Origin: JBGRQA01 sp041725895
Lineage (GTDB): Bacteria > Bacteroidota > Bacteroidia > Bacteroidales > Marinifilaceae
Length of the DNA stretch: 64,000 nucleotides
Assembly (NCBI GenBank): GCA_041725895.1
Contig: JBGRQA010000007.1
Span: 150,204-214,203 of the forward strand
Direction: 5' to 3'
Shown here: positions 50,990 through 60,709 of the stretch, in pieces
How the letters are laid out: every line of letters starts with the position of its first letter
Position numbering within the stretch: the stretch's first letter is position 1
Notes under the pieces: generated by a model
Database searches by the model: none
What the model was told of the DNA's origin: nothing
What the model saw: the letters and a program-made list of their open reading frames with translations, nothing else
Made by a program: the position numbers and the translations under genes

Positions 50990-51709
50990 TTATCTACCAT
51001 ACAAATGATTGTAATCCTTTAGTATGGTTTGAAAGAATTCTTTGGGTTCCATCTCTGTAGTAATTGCAAGCTGTTCGGTCACCTTTTTTCGGGCACGTAA
51101 ACCAAATTGCAATTTCTCAACAGGCTCTTCCCTCAATCTATCTATTTGTTGGATTACCTGTTGTACCAGATCAATGTCACGGTCACTCATTTTTGCAGCT
51201 TCAGGAAATATCACCTCGTAATCATCCGTAATCTCCTGGAAAATTGTTTCAGAAAGAGAAACATCCTTTCGCACTCTTACCACGGTGGTTCCTGCCGAAA
51301 TATCGCCCAAGCGCTGTCCTTTGTCATTCAGCACAATAGTGATAATAGCACATAATCCGGTAGTAGCAGTAATATCAATTAGCCTAAAAATCCACCGAAT
51401 AAAGTAATTCATAAAACCGGGAGCTCCGCCGTCCAATCGTACAACTCTGAGTTTCATTATCAGCTTGCCCAGACTCTGCCCACTACTCAACACTTCAAAC
51501 CCAATATGGTAAATACCTACCAACACCACAAGGATTACCCCCATAACTATTCCGGTAACTCCAGCCATGTTCAGAAAGAACCCAAGGACTAAACATACAA
51601 CTGCCAGAAAAACAAAATCCAAAATTGTTGCCAACAACCTTTCCCCCACACTAGCCACCTGATAATTGATCTTAACATTTTGGGTGGTTTCAACATTAAT
51701 ACTTTCCAT
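50990..51709 (-). CDS. RDD family membrane protein
   Basis: The ATG at 51709 (MESINVETTQNVKIN) has GGAG just upstream and is preferred to a weaker longer frame, giving 239 residues. It has the RDD helices: ASVGERLLATILDFVFLAVV, VMGVILVVLVGIYHIGFEVL and YFIRWIFRLIDITATTGL (each a membrane helix). RDD proteins are helical membrane proteins sometimes tied to Na+/H+ transport. It is divergent from the SpoIIM gene and belongs to the same conserved cluster. Confidence 0.85.
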   Translation of the reverse strand: MESINVETTQNVKINYQVASVGERLLATILDFVFLAVVCLVLGFFLNMAGVTGIVMGVILVVLVGIYHIGFEVLSSGQSLGKLIMKLRVVRLDGGAPGFMNYFIRWIFRLIDITATTGLCAIITIVLNDKGQRLGDISAGTTVVRVRKDVSLSETIFQEITDDYEVIFPEAAKMSDRDIDLVQQVIQQIDRLREEPVEKLQFGLRARKKVTEQLAITTEMEPKEFFQTILKDYNHLYGR

Positions 51710-51912
51710 TCTCCATATTTTTTTTACTTTTGCTAATATACTTATCATAAAGAGATTTTAAAACCCTATTGCAAGTTAATACGTCCTCCTCAAACAATTG
51801 AGCACTGATTTCCTGTAACTTGGAACCACTCCAAAATTTAAAAGAATTGGAAGCCCAAAGAGAGATGGAACAAACCTTGCAAAGGAAAATACTCTAAACA
51901 ATTCTTTGGGGA

Positions 51913-52890
51913 ATGAAGGAGATCAGATTTTTGAATCAAAACATAAAGAAGTGGCAACATTTCGAAAGCTTACTGGATAGAAAACAAGAAAGCAGTGCAG
52001 ATAATATTGCAGATCTCTTTATTCAGGTAACAGACGACCTATCGTATGCCAATACATTTTATCCAGGCTCCAAAACGTCGGACTATTTGAATCAATTGGC
52101 ATCCAAAGCACATCAACACATCTATCGCAATCGAAAAATAAAAAGCGGGCGCCTGATCCGATTCTGGAAAACAGAATTGCCTCTACTAATGTACAGTGTT
52201 CGGAAAGAACTGTTTTATGCCTTTTTGATTTTCCTCGTCTCCACATTGATTGGAGTTGTTTCTGCTCAGCATGATTTATCATTTGTACGCATCATCATGG
52301 GAGACAATTACGTGAACAGCACCATTGATAATATCAAAAAAGGAAATCCCATGGCCGTATACAACCAAATGGATGAAACCAGCATGTTTCTTATGATTAC
52401 TGTAAACAACATAAAGGTTGCCTTCTTTGCTTTTGTAACGGGCATTTTCACTGCTTTTGGCTCGGGCTTCATTCTTTTTAGAAATGGAATTATGCTTGGA
52501 AGCTTTCAATACTTCTTTGCCGAATATGATGTTTTCTGGGAATCGGTTCGTACCATTTGGATTCACGGAACACTTGAAATCTCAGCCATTATTCTGGCCG
52601 GATGTGCAGGCATGGTAATGGGTAACAGCTTGATTTTTCCTGGCACCCTACCCCGCAAAATCTCACTGGCCAGAGGAACCAGGAAAGGCGCCAAGATAAT
52701 CCTGGGCATTGTTCCCCTGTTCATAGTAGCTGGTTTTCTGGAAGGCTTTGTAACCCGACACACCGAAATGCCCCTATGGCTAGGTATCCTGATTATTGGA
52801 TCTTCTTTGGCCTTCGTTATCTGGTATTTCATTTTATATCCGAATCAATTAGCAAATCAACCAATTCAAAGAAACGAGGTTACTCATTAG
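51913..52890 (+). CDS. SpoIIM-domain membrane protein
   Basis: The 325-residue protein has an N-terminal helical region (about 1-90) and then six membrane helices with the stage II sporulation protein M (DUF95) pattern (FVSTLIGVVSAQHD-like FLVSTLIGVVSA; NNIKVAFFAFVTGIFTAFGSG; WIHGTLEISAIILAGCAGM). In non-sporulating bacteria the role is unknown, though it always lies with RDD and MoxR-type genes. It heads the five-gene plus-strand operon to 58.1 kb. Confidence 0.85.
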   Translation: MKEIRFLNQNIKKWQHFESLLDRKQESSADNIADLFIQVTDDLSYANTFYPGSKTSDYLNQLASKAHQHIYRNRKIKSGRLIRFWKTELPLLMYSVRKELFYAFLIFLVSTLIGVVSAQHDLSFVRIIMGDNYVNSTIDNIKKGNPMAVYNQMDETSMFLMITVNNIKVAFFAFVTGIFTAFGSGFILFRNGIMLGSFQYFFAEYDVFWESVRTIWIHGTLEISAIILAGCAGMVMGNSLIFPGTLPRKISLARGTRKGAKIILGIVPLFIVAGFLEGFVTRHTEMPLWLGILIIGSSLAFVIWYFILYPNQLANQPIQRNEVTH

Positions 52891-52926
52891 AGGCACGTTT
52901 TACAAACACACTAAATTTTACAAATA

Positions 52927-53784
52927 ATGTTTGAAACCCAATTTAAACTGGAACGAGAAAGAGAATTTGGAGATATCCTTAATGCTACTTTCACATTCCT
53001 AAAACAAAATTTTAAGCCAATTATAAAGGCACTGCTCTTCTATGTGGTTCCTGCAGCCCTACTGATGGGGATTTTTACTGGTATAAGTCAAATCAGTGTT
53101 AGCAGTACCCTATACAACCCATCAGAAATGCGAAATCCATTGGATGTTTTTAATATCTACTTACTCTTTGCCTACGTTTTAATGTTTCTTGCCTACTCTC
53201 TGGTTTTCGGTGTTATACTGGAATACATCAAGCTGTATAAGATTCATAATGGCCCTAATTTTGATTTTGCTCAAATCGGGAAAGAAGTTCTAAAGGACCT
53301 TCGTATAATTCTTTGGTCTAATTTTCTGATCGGTTTGCTTAGTGGCTTGGCCTCCCTGCTGCTATTGATACCTGGCATCTACCTGGGAATCTGTTTCCTT
53401 TTGCTTCTGCCTATCCGCATAATCGAGGGCAAAAGCTTTTCCGATGCTATGAATCGCTGCTTCTATCTCATCAAAAACAATTGGTGGAAAACCTTCCTGA
53501 TCTTCTTTGTTGTAAGCATTCTGGTATCGATGATGGGACAAGTTTTTAACTTACCATCGGCAATCTACCAATTCATCATCGGAATCCATTTGGGAACATC
53601 AGGAAATTTTGAAATCAACAATACCATCGTCATCCTGTTTGCCATTTTTGCAAGCATTGGTTCTCTGCTACTCTACTCCATCTTATCAATCAGCCTTACT
53701 CTGCAGTATTTTAATCTTGTAGAACAAAAAGAGAGTCCGGATCTGCTGAACCAACTAGAAACCATTGGAGAAAATGAAGCATAG
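52927..53784 (+). CDS. Polytopic membrane protein
   Basis: The 285-residue protein has about six membrane helices and an N-terminal cytoplasmic segment REREFGDILNATFTFLKQNF. It resembles the glycerophosphodiester-phosphodiesterase-membrane-domain/DUF975-type helical families but with low certainty. It lies 36 bp after SpoIIM and overlaps the DUF4129 gene by 11 bp, so it is part of the operon. Function unknown. Confidence 0.75.
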   Translation: MFETQFKLEREREFGDILNATFTFLKQNFKPIIKALLFYVVPAALLMGIFTGISQISVSSTLYNPSEMRNPLDVFNIYLLFAYVLMFLAYSLVFGVILEYIKLYKIHNGPNFDFAQIGKEVLKDLRIILWSNFLIGLLSGLASLLLLIPGIYLGICFLLLLPIRIIEGKSFSDAMNRCFYLIKNNWWKTFLIFFVVSILVSMMGQVFNLPSAIYQFIIGIHLGTSGNFEINNTIVILFAIFASIGSLLLYSILSISLTLQYFNLVEQKESPDLLNQLETIGENEA

Positions 53785-54514
53785 TTTTCTGATCACAATA
53801 ATATTACTTTGTAGCCTGGTAGTACCAGGCTACTCTTTACCATTGCCATCCACTACTGCAACAGATACACTTCATTATGATAGAGGGCAGGAACATCTTT
53901 GGGTAAAACATAAAAACATTCAACTGATTAAAGAATATCAGAATCAAAATGAATTCCTTTACGATCGCTTGCCCCCGGAGCCCGAAAGCCTTTGGGATCG
54001 CATTAAACGATGGATTTGGAAGCAACTCATCTACCTACTGAGCCAGGCAACACCAGCTCTAATTTTCAGGTACATTTTAATCGGTGGGCTTCTACTATTC
54101 TTCGTCAGCCGCCTGCTCAAAACATCAATGGGCAACATTTTTCGCCCTGACAAAACAGTAACTCCCATCAATTTCAAGCACAGCGACGATCCAACTCAAA
54201 CCGATTGGGCACAATTGATTCTGGAAGCAATAAAAAGGGGCCAATACCAAACGGCTGTTCGTTATCTGTTTCTTCAGACTCTAAAAAATCTTTCGGATAA
54301 AGATCTAATTCAGTGGAAAGCGAAAAAGACCAATCTCGACTACTATCGTGAAATTCAAGAACAAGGTCTTAAATCTTCCTTTAAAGAAATAGCAAACCTG
54401 TACGAAGCAGTTTGGTATGGAGACTTCACAATAAATGAGAAAGATTTCTTTCAAATCAATGAAGATTTCCAATCGTTTAATCAACAATTGAATCCACAAC
54501 ATCAAAATGGATAG
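53774..54514 (+). CDS. DUF4129 domain protein
   Basis: The ATG at 53774 (MKHSFLITIILLC, signal peptide) is used; the frame starts with TTG a few codons earlier. The 246-residue protein has a signal sequence, a periplasmic segment, one membrane helix (about 95-115) and a cytoplasmic C-terminal DUF4129 domain (KRGQYQTAVRYLFLQTLKNL; EIANLYEAVWYGDFTI). It overlaps the preceding gene by 11 bp. DUF4129 proteins are common beside MoxR/DUF58 genes. The function is not known. Confidence 0.82.
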   Translation: MKHSFLITIILLCSLVVPGYSLPLPSTTATDTLHYDRGQEHLWVKHKNIQLIKEYQNQNEFLYDRLPPEPESLWDRIKRWIWKQLIYLLSQATPALIFRYILIGGLLLFFVSRLLKTSMGNIFRPDKTVTPINFKHSDDPTQTDWAQLILEAIKRGQYQTAVRYLFLQTLKNLSDKDLIQWKAKKTNLDYYREIQEQGLKSSFKEIANLYEAVWYGDFTINEKDFFQINEDFQSFNQQLNPQHQNG

Positions 54515-54599
54515 TGATGCAAACCATTCCTACATTGCTATCTCATTATAAAAAGTACTTAGAATCGGATCCAAACATCGTAACACAACAGCAGAAATA

Positions 54600-55799
54600 A
54601 TGAAGGTAAACTTCTCCAAAAACATAATCCTACTAGCAGTCCTGTTTATTGGACTCTTCGTAATGGAGCTGCTCGCCCCAAGTCCCATCGACTGGACTCC
54701 CAATTTTAATGCAAACGACAAACGCCCTTTTGGGGACTACATACTGCATGACTTGCTTCAGAAAGATTTGTTCCCCGAACAAGAAATTGAGATCCGTAAG
54801 CTTCCTGCATACAATTATCCTGTGCTGGATTCCTTTGCTCCTACAGCCAATTACATATACATCACCCAGGCTTTTGATCCGGCTCCACTGGATTGCCAAA
54901 AAATTCTAAATCTGGCCCGAAAAGGAAATCAGGTATTTCTTGCTGCAGATGAATTGGGACGCAGCATATCCGATTCTCTGGGATTGAAATACAGTCAAAA
55001 CAATTCTCTGAAAAATATCATTCGAAAGAAATCGCAAACACAAAATTTCGAAAACCCCTCCCTTCGGAAACAAAAGGGCATCAACTATACCAAAGCCTAC
55101 GGCCGAAGCCACATTAGCAGATACTCCAACAAAAATATCCTGGTTTTAGGCTGCAACGAGCAGAAACAAATTCAGTTCGTTAAAATTAAAATGGGAAAAG
55201 GTAACGTTTATTTGAATACTCAACCCCTCTCCTTCACAAACTACTACCTGTTATGGGAAAACAATGCAGACTATGTATACAATGCCTTTTCCTATCTCCC
55301 CAATCAAAAAATAATTTGGGATGAATACTATAAGCCAAACACCAATTCTGCCATGGGCAGTCCGCTGCAATACATACTAAACAACCGAGCCCTAAAAAAA
55401 GCGTACTATCTATTACTCATAATACTGATCCTCTACCTGCTGTTTCAGGGCAAGAGAAAACAAAGGGTGATCCCCATTTTAAAGCCTCTGCCCAATACTA
55501 CTTTGGAATTCATCCATACGGTGGGAAGATTGTACTACAACCGAAAAAACCACAAAGACATTGCGTTGAAAAAATTTAAGCACTTGCAGGAATTCATTCG
55601 CAGCAAATATCACATTGAAATATTTGATGGCAAAGAAAACCAGTTCGAACTCATGAGCAAACGTTCCGGCATTGCAAAACGAACACTCTCCATGCTTTTT
55701 GAGCAGGGGAATCAAATTCAAACCAAAGAGCAAATCAGTGACGAGGAGCTGGAAGCCTTCAACTCCCGAATTGAATACATATACAAAAATTGCATCTAA
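54600..55799 (+). CDS. DUF4350 domain membrane protein
   Basis: The 399-residue protein has an N-terminal membrane helix (about 8-25), a DUF4350 periplasmic domain (NDKRPFGDYILHDLL near 40; VFLAADELG), a second helix (about 263-283) and a helical cytoplasmic region. It sits between DUF4129 and moxR as in many bacterial clusters. Function unknown. Confidence 0.8.
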   Translation: MKVNFSKNIILLAVLFIGLFVMELLAPSPIDWTPNFNANDKRPFGDYILHDLLQKDLFPEQEIEIRKLPAYNYPVLDSFAPTANYIYITQAFDPAPLDCQKILNLARKGNQVFLAADELGRSISDSLGLKYSQNNSLKNIIRKKSQTQNFENPSLRKQKGINYTKAYGRSHISRYSNKNILVLGCNEQKQIQFVKIKMGKGNVYLNTQPLSFTNYYLLWENNADYVYNAFSYLPNQKIIWDEYYKPNTNSAMGSPLQYILNNRALKKAYYLLLIILILYLLFQGKRKQRVIPILKPLPNTTLEFIHTVGRLYYNRKNHKDIALKKFKHLQEFIRSKYHIEIFDGKENQFELMSKRSGIAKRTLSMLFEQGNQIQTKEQISDEELEAFNSRIEYIYKNCI

Positions 55800-55824
55800 G
55801 CATATTCGAATAATACCTATTACT

Positions 55825-56805
55825 ATGGAAAAAACCAGTCTGTTTCAAAATCGTATCGATCTGGACGAACTCAACCAAACGGTTGTTCAAATAAAAAAGG
55901 AAATTGGAAAAGTAATCATTGGTCAGGAAAAAATGATTGACCTTCTTTTGGTCTCACTTCTGGCCAAAGGGCACGTTCTCATCGAAGGGGTTCCCGGAAT
56001 TGCAAAAACTCTTACGGCAAAACTTCTTGCCAAAAGTATTTCGGCTGATTTCTCACGTATACAGTTTACCCCCGACCTGATGCCTTCGGATGTTTTGGGA
56101 ACCACCGTATTCAACATGAGTAAATCGGAATTCGAATTCAATCAGGGGCCCATTTTTTCCAATATCGTACTAATTGATGAGATCAACCGGGCCCCTGCCA
56201 AAACCCAGGCTGCCCTGTTTGAAGTGATGCAGGAGAATCAGGTTAGCATCGACGGCACAACCCATGCCATGGATGAGCCCTTCTGGGTGTTAGCCACTCA
56301 GAATCCAATTGAGCAGGAAGGAACTTATCGACTTCCCGAAGCTCAGCTGGATCGATTCATGATGAAGATTAACGTAGGCTATCCCTCCTTTGAAGAGGAG
56401 GTGGAAATTCTAAACACCAAGCATGAGCAGAAGGGAATGGATGAACTGGACCAAATCAACCCCCTACTAAGCATCCTGCAAATCAAAGATTTCAGAAACC
56501 GTATTCAGGCCCTACACATCGATGAGAATTTACGACGTTACATTGCTCAAATCGTTCACAATACAAGAAATCACCCTGCATTGCTACTGGGTGTATCGCC
56601 AAGAGCCTCCGTTGCAGTTATGATGGCAGCAAAGGCCATGGCAGCTATACAGGGAAGAGATTTTGTAACTCCTGAAGATATCCGTGAGATTGTAATTCCG
56701 GTGCTTCATCACCGTATCATTCTTACGCCTGAAAAGGAGATGGAAGGAATCAGCAGTGAACAGATCATTGCACAAATAGTTGACAACATCGAAATTCCAC
56801 GCTAA
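55825..56805 (+). CDS. MoxR family AAA+ ATPase
   Basis: The ATG at 55825 (MEKTSLFQNRIDLDEL) is used, giving 326 residues. The frame runs back into the preceding gene but starts there with no support. It has Walker A (EGVPGIAKTLTAKLL), Walker B (IVLIDEINRAPAKTQ), the MoxR signature TQNPIEQEGTYRLPEAQLDRF (in parts) and sensor 2 (GVSPRASVA). MoxR AAA+ proteins act as chaperones that mature partner complexes, often with DUF58 and vWA proteins. It is followed 10 bp later by DUF58. Confidence 0.92.
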   Translation: MEKTSLFQNRIDLDELNQTVVQIKKEIGKVIIGQEKMIDLLLVSLLAKGHVLIEGVPGIAKTLTAKLLAKSISADFSRIQFTPDLMPSDVLGTTVFNMSKSEFEFNQGPIFSNIVLIDEINRAPAKTQAALFEVMQENQVSIDGTTHAMDEPFWVLATQNPIEQEGTYRLPEAQLDRFMMKINVGYPSFEEEVEILNTKHEQKGMDELDQINPLLSILQIKDFRNRIQALHIDENLRRYIAQIVHNTRNHPALLLGVSPRASVAVMMAAKAMAAIQGRDFVTPEDIREIVIPVLHHRIILTPEKEMEGISSEQIIAQIVDNIEIPR

Positions 56806-56815
56806 AACGCATCCT

Positions 56816-58147
56816 GTGAAATTTATTCGAGCATTATACATTCACTCCAGGCTCTACCTGGCCGCTACTTGTATAGTCAGCCTGTATGTCTGCGGAAGTT
56901 TCATTCCCGTAGTATACAAGTTGGCAAACTTTCTGTTGCTAACCCTGGTGCTTCTGTCCTTCATCGATCTGTTTTTACTCTTTCTGCCGAAAAAAAGTGT
57001 ACAGGCAGAACGTCTCTGCCCGGAAAAACTTTCCAACGGAGATCAGAACACCATTGAGATCGATGTGAAGAGTCAGTATGGTTTTCCCATCAACCTGACT
57101 ATCGTAGATGAAATTCCCATCCAGTTCCAGATAAGAGATCTGTCATTTGATTTAAGTATACCTCCTGGACAAACCCGCAGAATAAAGTACCAACTCAGGC
57201 CAATAACAAGAGGAGAATACCATTTTGGGGTAATTAACCTCTTTGTCAGAACGCCATTGGGGCTCTTTATTCGAAGATTCAAAACAAAACAGGAACAAAT
57301 AATTCCTGTGTACCCTTCATTTATCCAGATGCATCAGTACGAGCTACTGGCCATTTCCAACCGGTTGAACGAAGCGGGAATCAAAAAGATCCGTCGCATT
57401 GGACATCAGATGGAATTTGACCAAATTCGCGAATACGTTCGAGGAGATGATTATCGAACCATAAACTGGAAGGCAACAGCCAGAAAAAGCCAGCTCATGG
57501 TTAACCAGTTTCAGGATGAGAAATCCCAGGAAGTATATTGCCTCATCGATATGGGACGATCTATGAAGATGCCCTTTAACGGCATGTCATTACTGGATTA
57601 TGCCATTAACGCTACCCTGGTAATTGCCAATACTGCTAATCAGAAGCAGGACAAAGCGGGCTTGATTACTTTTTCCAAGGAGATTCAGGCCACGGTTCCG
57701 GCCAATTCGCAGCGACCACACATACTGAAAATAATGCAGGTGCTTTACAATCAAAGCACAAACTTTCAGGAACCCAACTTTGAATTGCTTTACGGGACAG
57801 TGAAACGCAAGATTCGGCAACGCAGCCTCCTCCTGCTCTTCACCAATTTCGAAAGCCTGGATTCTATGAAACGGCAGCTTCCGTACCTGCAGGGTTTAGC
57901 GAGAAACCACCTACTTGTGGTTGTATTCTTCTCCAATTCTGAAATTCCCAAGCTATTGAAAGGAAACAGCAAAAACATTGAGGATATTTACATTAAAACC
58001 ATTGGGGAAAAGTTCATTTACGATAAAAAACAGATCGTTCACGAGCTGGAAAAGAATGGAATTCATGCCGTACTGACAAAACCCGAACACCTGACCATAA
58101 ACACTCTGAACAAATACCTGGAATTAAAGGCGAGAGGGTTGATCTAA
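56816..58147 (+). CDS. DUF58 domain protein
   Basis: A GTG at 56816 (MKFIRALYIHS) is the likely start, giving 443 residues, because the TTG-initiated frame overlaps moxR. Two membrane helices (about 15-60) are followed by a beta domain and the DUF58 motif FDQIREYVRGDDYRTINWKATARKSQLM (in parts) and a vWA-like domain with CLIDMGRSMKMPF (DxSxS-like MIDAS relative, degenerate). DUF58 proteins are MoxR partners. It is the last gene of the operon, before the terminator at 58269-58310. Confidence 0.9.
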   Translation: MKFIRALYIHSRLYLAATCIVSLYVCGSFIPVVYKLANFLLLTLVLLSFIDLFLLFLPKKSVQAERLCPEKLSNGDQNTIEIDVKSQYGFPINLTIVDEIPIQFQIRDLSFDLSIPPGQTRRIKYQLRPITRGEYHFGVINLFVRTPLGLFIRRFKTKQEQIIPVYPSFIQMHQYELLAISNRLNEAGIKKIRRIGHQMEFDQIREYVRGDDYRTINWKATARKSQLMVNQFQDEKSQEVYCLIDMGRSMKMPFNGMSLLDYAINATLVIANTANQKQDKAGLITFSKEIQATVPANSQRPHILKIMQVLYNQSTNFQEPNFELLYGTVKRKIRQRSLLLLFTNFESLDSMKRQLPYLQGLARNHLLVVVFFSNSEIPKLLKGNSKNIEDIYIKTIGEKFIYDKKQIVHELEKNGIHAVLTKPEHLTINTLNKYLELKARGLI

Positions 58148-58572
58148 GAAAGTAAATAGCGAAGAATTTGTAAAGACCAATGATCACCACCAAAAGCAGA
58201 AGTTTAAAAAAGTAAAGCTGTAACTTCTAACAAAAACAGAGGTCAAATACAGACTTCCAAATCATAATAAAAGCGAAGACCAATCCCTACGGATTAGCCT
58301 TCGCTTTTCTTCTACCTTCCTAAAGTTTGCATGTGTTTCAGGAGGGAATTGTGCGGGTTGCATGATACAAACAACCAAATTTCACTCGAAAGATATTCTT
58401 TATACCATAAGACTTCCCTTTTTTTATTTTTCATGATTGAGTAAGGTCGTCCTTATGTCTGATCTTGCGGATGCAATATAGTTTAGTTCGCAGACCTTTT
58501 CAAGTAGAAATGATTCAGGCTACCAGATCAATTCGTAGCTGATGAATTTGAGTGAGCAATTGTGTTTCCTAC
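58148..58572. other. Intergenic region
   Basis: Holds the operon terminator at 58269-58310. The remaining 260 bp are AT-rich with no supported gene. Confidence 0.55.
58269..58310. terminator. Terminator of the SpoIIM-DUF58 operon
   Basis: AAAAGCGAAG and CTTCGCTTTT pair, with a further CAATCC/GGATTaG extension, about 120 bp after the DUF58 stop. Confidence 0.8.
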
Positions 58573-59427
58573 CTACTCTTGTAAACAAGGAATCCTGTAA
58601 AAATCATTGACATTGTTAGTATATATGCAATAATCAATTTTGTGCTTAATCTGGAAAATCTTTGGTTGCTTCGCACCCAAAGGAACCAACATCATAGAAG
58701 ATTTCCCATTACATTTCATCTTTTCGCCATCATAACTTTGATCAAAAGATGTGTTAAAATAGAAAAGATACTGCCCAATCCAATCGATGTACCGCCTCGT
58801 TGTTTTTCCTTTGCAAATACCATAAACATTTGAGAATTGAACCTGCTTTGGATGATTATTCAACGCGAGGTTCAATTCTACTGCATTTAAGGGTATACCT
58901 TTCATAATGGGAATCTTATTGGTCTGCCCATCCAGTAAAATCCATTTCCGTAAATCAGGCAAATAAGCTTCTGTAACGACATGACCTGCCCCTGACTTTC
59001 TTGTCTCCACATCTTTTGTTCTTAAACCAAGAACTCTGGCTGGAATTCCCACAGAATTCAATACTGCGGCCAAAACGATCCCGTACTCAACACAACGGAA
59101 GTTTTTCCCTGCTTCAGCCTCCTGCAAAATAGAAATGGCATCACTTTTCTCTGGCTGATCCCAGCCATTGTGCCTCCACCGTGAGTGGGTCCAATCCATT
59201 AACTTCTTAGCTTTTTCGAGATGGGAGCTACAGTTTTTTGTAATAGAAGTTAGATCATAGAGACTTCTTAAGGAATCCAGGTATACAGAAGTTGCGCAAT
59301 CAGAGTAACGAAAATCACATTTAGAATCTAGTGAGTCATTAGTGAATTGTATTCTTTCAAGATGTTGTGCCTTCAAAAACAAAGCCCCGAACCAAAGAGC
59401 CATCAGTGTAAAAAAAATCTTTTTCAT
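58573..59427 (-). CDS. Exported transglutaminase-like protein
   Basis: The 284-residue protein has a signal peptide (MKKIFFTLMALWFGALFLKAQ) and a transglutaminase/protease-like fold with the triad in KNFRCVEYGIVLAAVLNSVGIPARV (Cys, in part), GHVVTEAYLPD (His) and WILLDGQ (Asp). Bacterial members are usually cysteine proteases or peptide-N-glycanase-like. The substrate is unknown. It stands alone on the minus strand. Confidence 0.85.
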   Translation of the reverse strand: MKKIFFTLMALWFGALFLKAQHLERIQFTNDSLDSKCDFRYSDCATSVYLDSLRSLYDLTSITKNCSSHLEKAKKLMDWTHSRWRHNGWDQPEKSDAISILQEAEAGKNFRCVEYGIVLAAVLNSVGIPARVLGLRTKDVETRKSGAGHVVTEAYLPDLRKWILLDGQTNKIPIMKGIPLNAVELNLALNNHPKQVQFSNVYGICKGKTTRRYIDWIGQYLFYFNTSFDQSYDGEKMKCNGKSSMMLVPLGAKQPKIFQIKHKIDYCIYTNNVNDFYRIPCLQE

Positions 59428-59570
59428 GCGTTTTAATTGCTAAGATGGATCCACATAAAGTAAACTAAACATTGCTGTGGGGGGACTCGCAAGGTCGATT
59501 GCCTTGAGTACCTAATCATACTTACTTTATTACAACTAATTATTGACTTCTTCCCCCCTAATCAATACGG

Positions 59571-59990
59571 TTAATCCTTAGATTCAAGATAAACTTTCAA
59601 TCCGGTTATCTTTCTGTCCCTATCCATTGAAAATGTTTGGGAAACCTGATTTAAATACTCATACAATTCCATTGCCTTTCTTCTGATCTGTAATTCCTTC
59701 ACTTTATTCTCCAACTCAACATTACTAATAAGATCAGCCAATAACTCCAGATTAGAGGCATCCCAGCCCTCTTCTCTTCGGAATAGCCGCTCAAAGTCTG
59801 ATTTTTGAGTCTCCAGGAGGATGTCCAAATCAAATCCGGTCTCCCTCTTCAACTTCTCATTGTTTTGTTCAAATTCATTCCCAATTGAGATAGCAACTTG
59901 ATTTTTCAACCCTCTTAGGCGATCCACCATTGCAATCAATAGAGTTGAGATTTTATCAATCTCTTTTAGAATATAATCTTTCTGTTCCAT
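59571..59990 (-). CDS. Hypothetical helical protein
   Basis: Not recognised. The 139-residue protein is wholly helical and acidic (LKEIDKISTLLIAMVDRL; NVELENKVKELQIRRKAMELYEYL) with no signal. Its stop lies 143 bp before the exported-protein gene to the left, and the GyrI-like gene is 70 bp upstream on the same strand, so it may be co-transcribed with that. Confidence 0.7.
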   Translation of the reverse strand: MEQKDYILKEIDKISTLLIAMVDRLRGLKNQVAISIGNEFEQNNEKLKRETGFDLDILLETQKSDFERLFRREEGWDASNLELLADLISNVELENKVKELQIRRKAMELYEYLNQVSQTFSMDRDRKITGLKVYLESKD

Positions 59991-60060
59991 AGCAAACTAA
60001 ACCTTTGAGTCAAACCGGAAAATCCAAACTTTACTTGCTCCCTATCAAGGGAAATTCCAG

Positions 60061-60678
60061 TCATCTTTTTACCACCGGTTGTCGAATAATAGTTTTCAAT
60101 TTTTCGGGGGCGGCTTTCCTTACATCGCTCAGGTAGATTTCCCGATGTTTCCCAGTTAATTCATATCCATTATCCTTGATAAATTGATGAAGTTTTTCAA
60201 CAGTTGGCCCTTCCTCGGAGTAGGGGCCAATATGCAAAATTTGTGCAGACACCCCATCGGTCCGTCTCACAAAACGGATTTTCGAAAGGGCGGGCAGGCT
60301 CTTCTTCTTTGCAACTTCCTCTAATGCTTCCTGAACCAAACCTTCAGTGACAAAATCAGGTTGCATAATCATGGCAGACCATTTCCAATCCTCTTTGCGC
60401 TCCGTTGAGAACTCCTTCATGTTGTCGGTCCACCATTGGCTTTCAAGAGGCATTACCCCGTAATCAATGGCCATATCACCCTTCTTCACCTTAAATTTTA
60501 TGGCATAGGAAAGAGAAAACAGGGCTTCTATTGCCTCCCGATAAGCAAGAGAGGTATTTGGGTCTCCTTCCCCATCTACAATCAAATAATTCATTGCCGG
60601 TATATCAACCAAAGCAATACTATTCTTGCGAACCGAATAACAATCTTTGAATAATTTCTTATAATCTTTTTTTTGCAT
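60061..60678 (-). CDS. GyrI-like small-molecule-binding protein
   Basis: The 205-residue protein has the GyrI-like pattern: VDIPAMNYLIVDGEGDPNT near the N-terminus, LPALSKIRFVRRTDGVSAQILHIGPYSEEGPTV (in parts) and GYELTGKHREIYLSD near the C-terminus. These folds bind drugs or other small molecules, sometimes fused to AraC-type regulators, but no DNA-binding domain is present here. Confidence 0.85.
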   Translation of the reverse strand: MQKKDYKKLFKDCYSVRKNSIALVDIPAMNYLIVDGEGDPNTSLAYREAIEALFSLSYAIKFKVKKGDMAIDYGVMPLESQWWTDNMKEFSTERKEDWKWSAMIMQPDFVTEGLVQEALEEVAKKKSLPALSKIRFVRRTDGVSAQILHIGPYSEEGPTVEKLHQFIKDNGYELTGKHREIYLSDVRKAAPEKLKTIIRQPVVKR

Positions 60679-60709
60679 ATTTTTAAGAATATCAGCAATT
60701 GAGGATTAA

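Noticed and set aside
55672..55824. Extended N-terminus of the MoxR protein
   Set aside because: It overlaps the end of the DUF4350 gene, and the ATG at 55825 matches the usual MoxR start.
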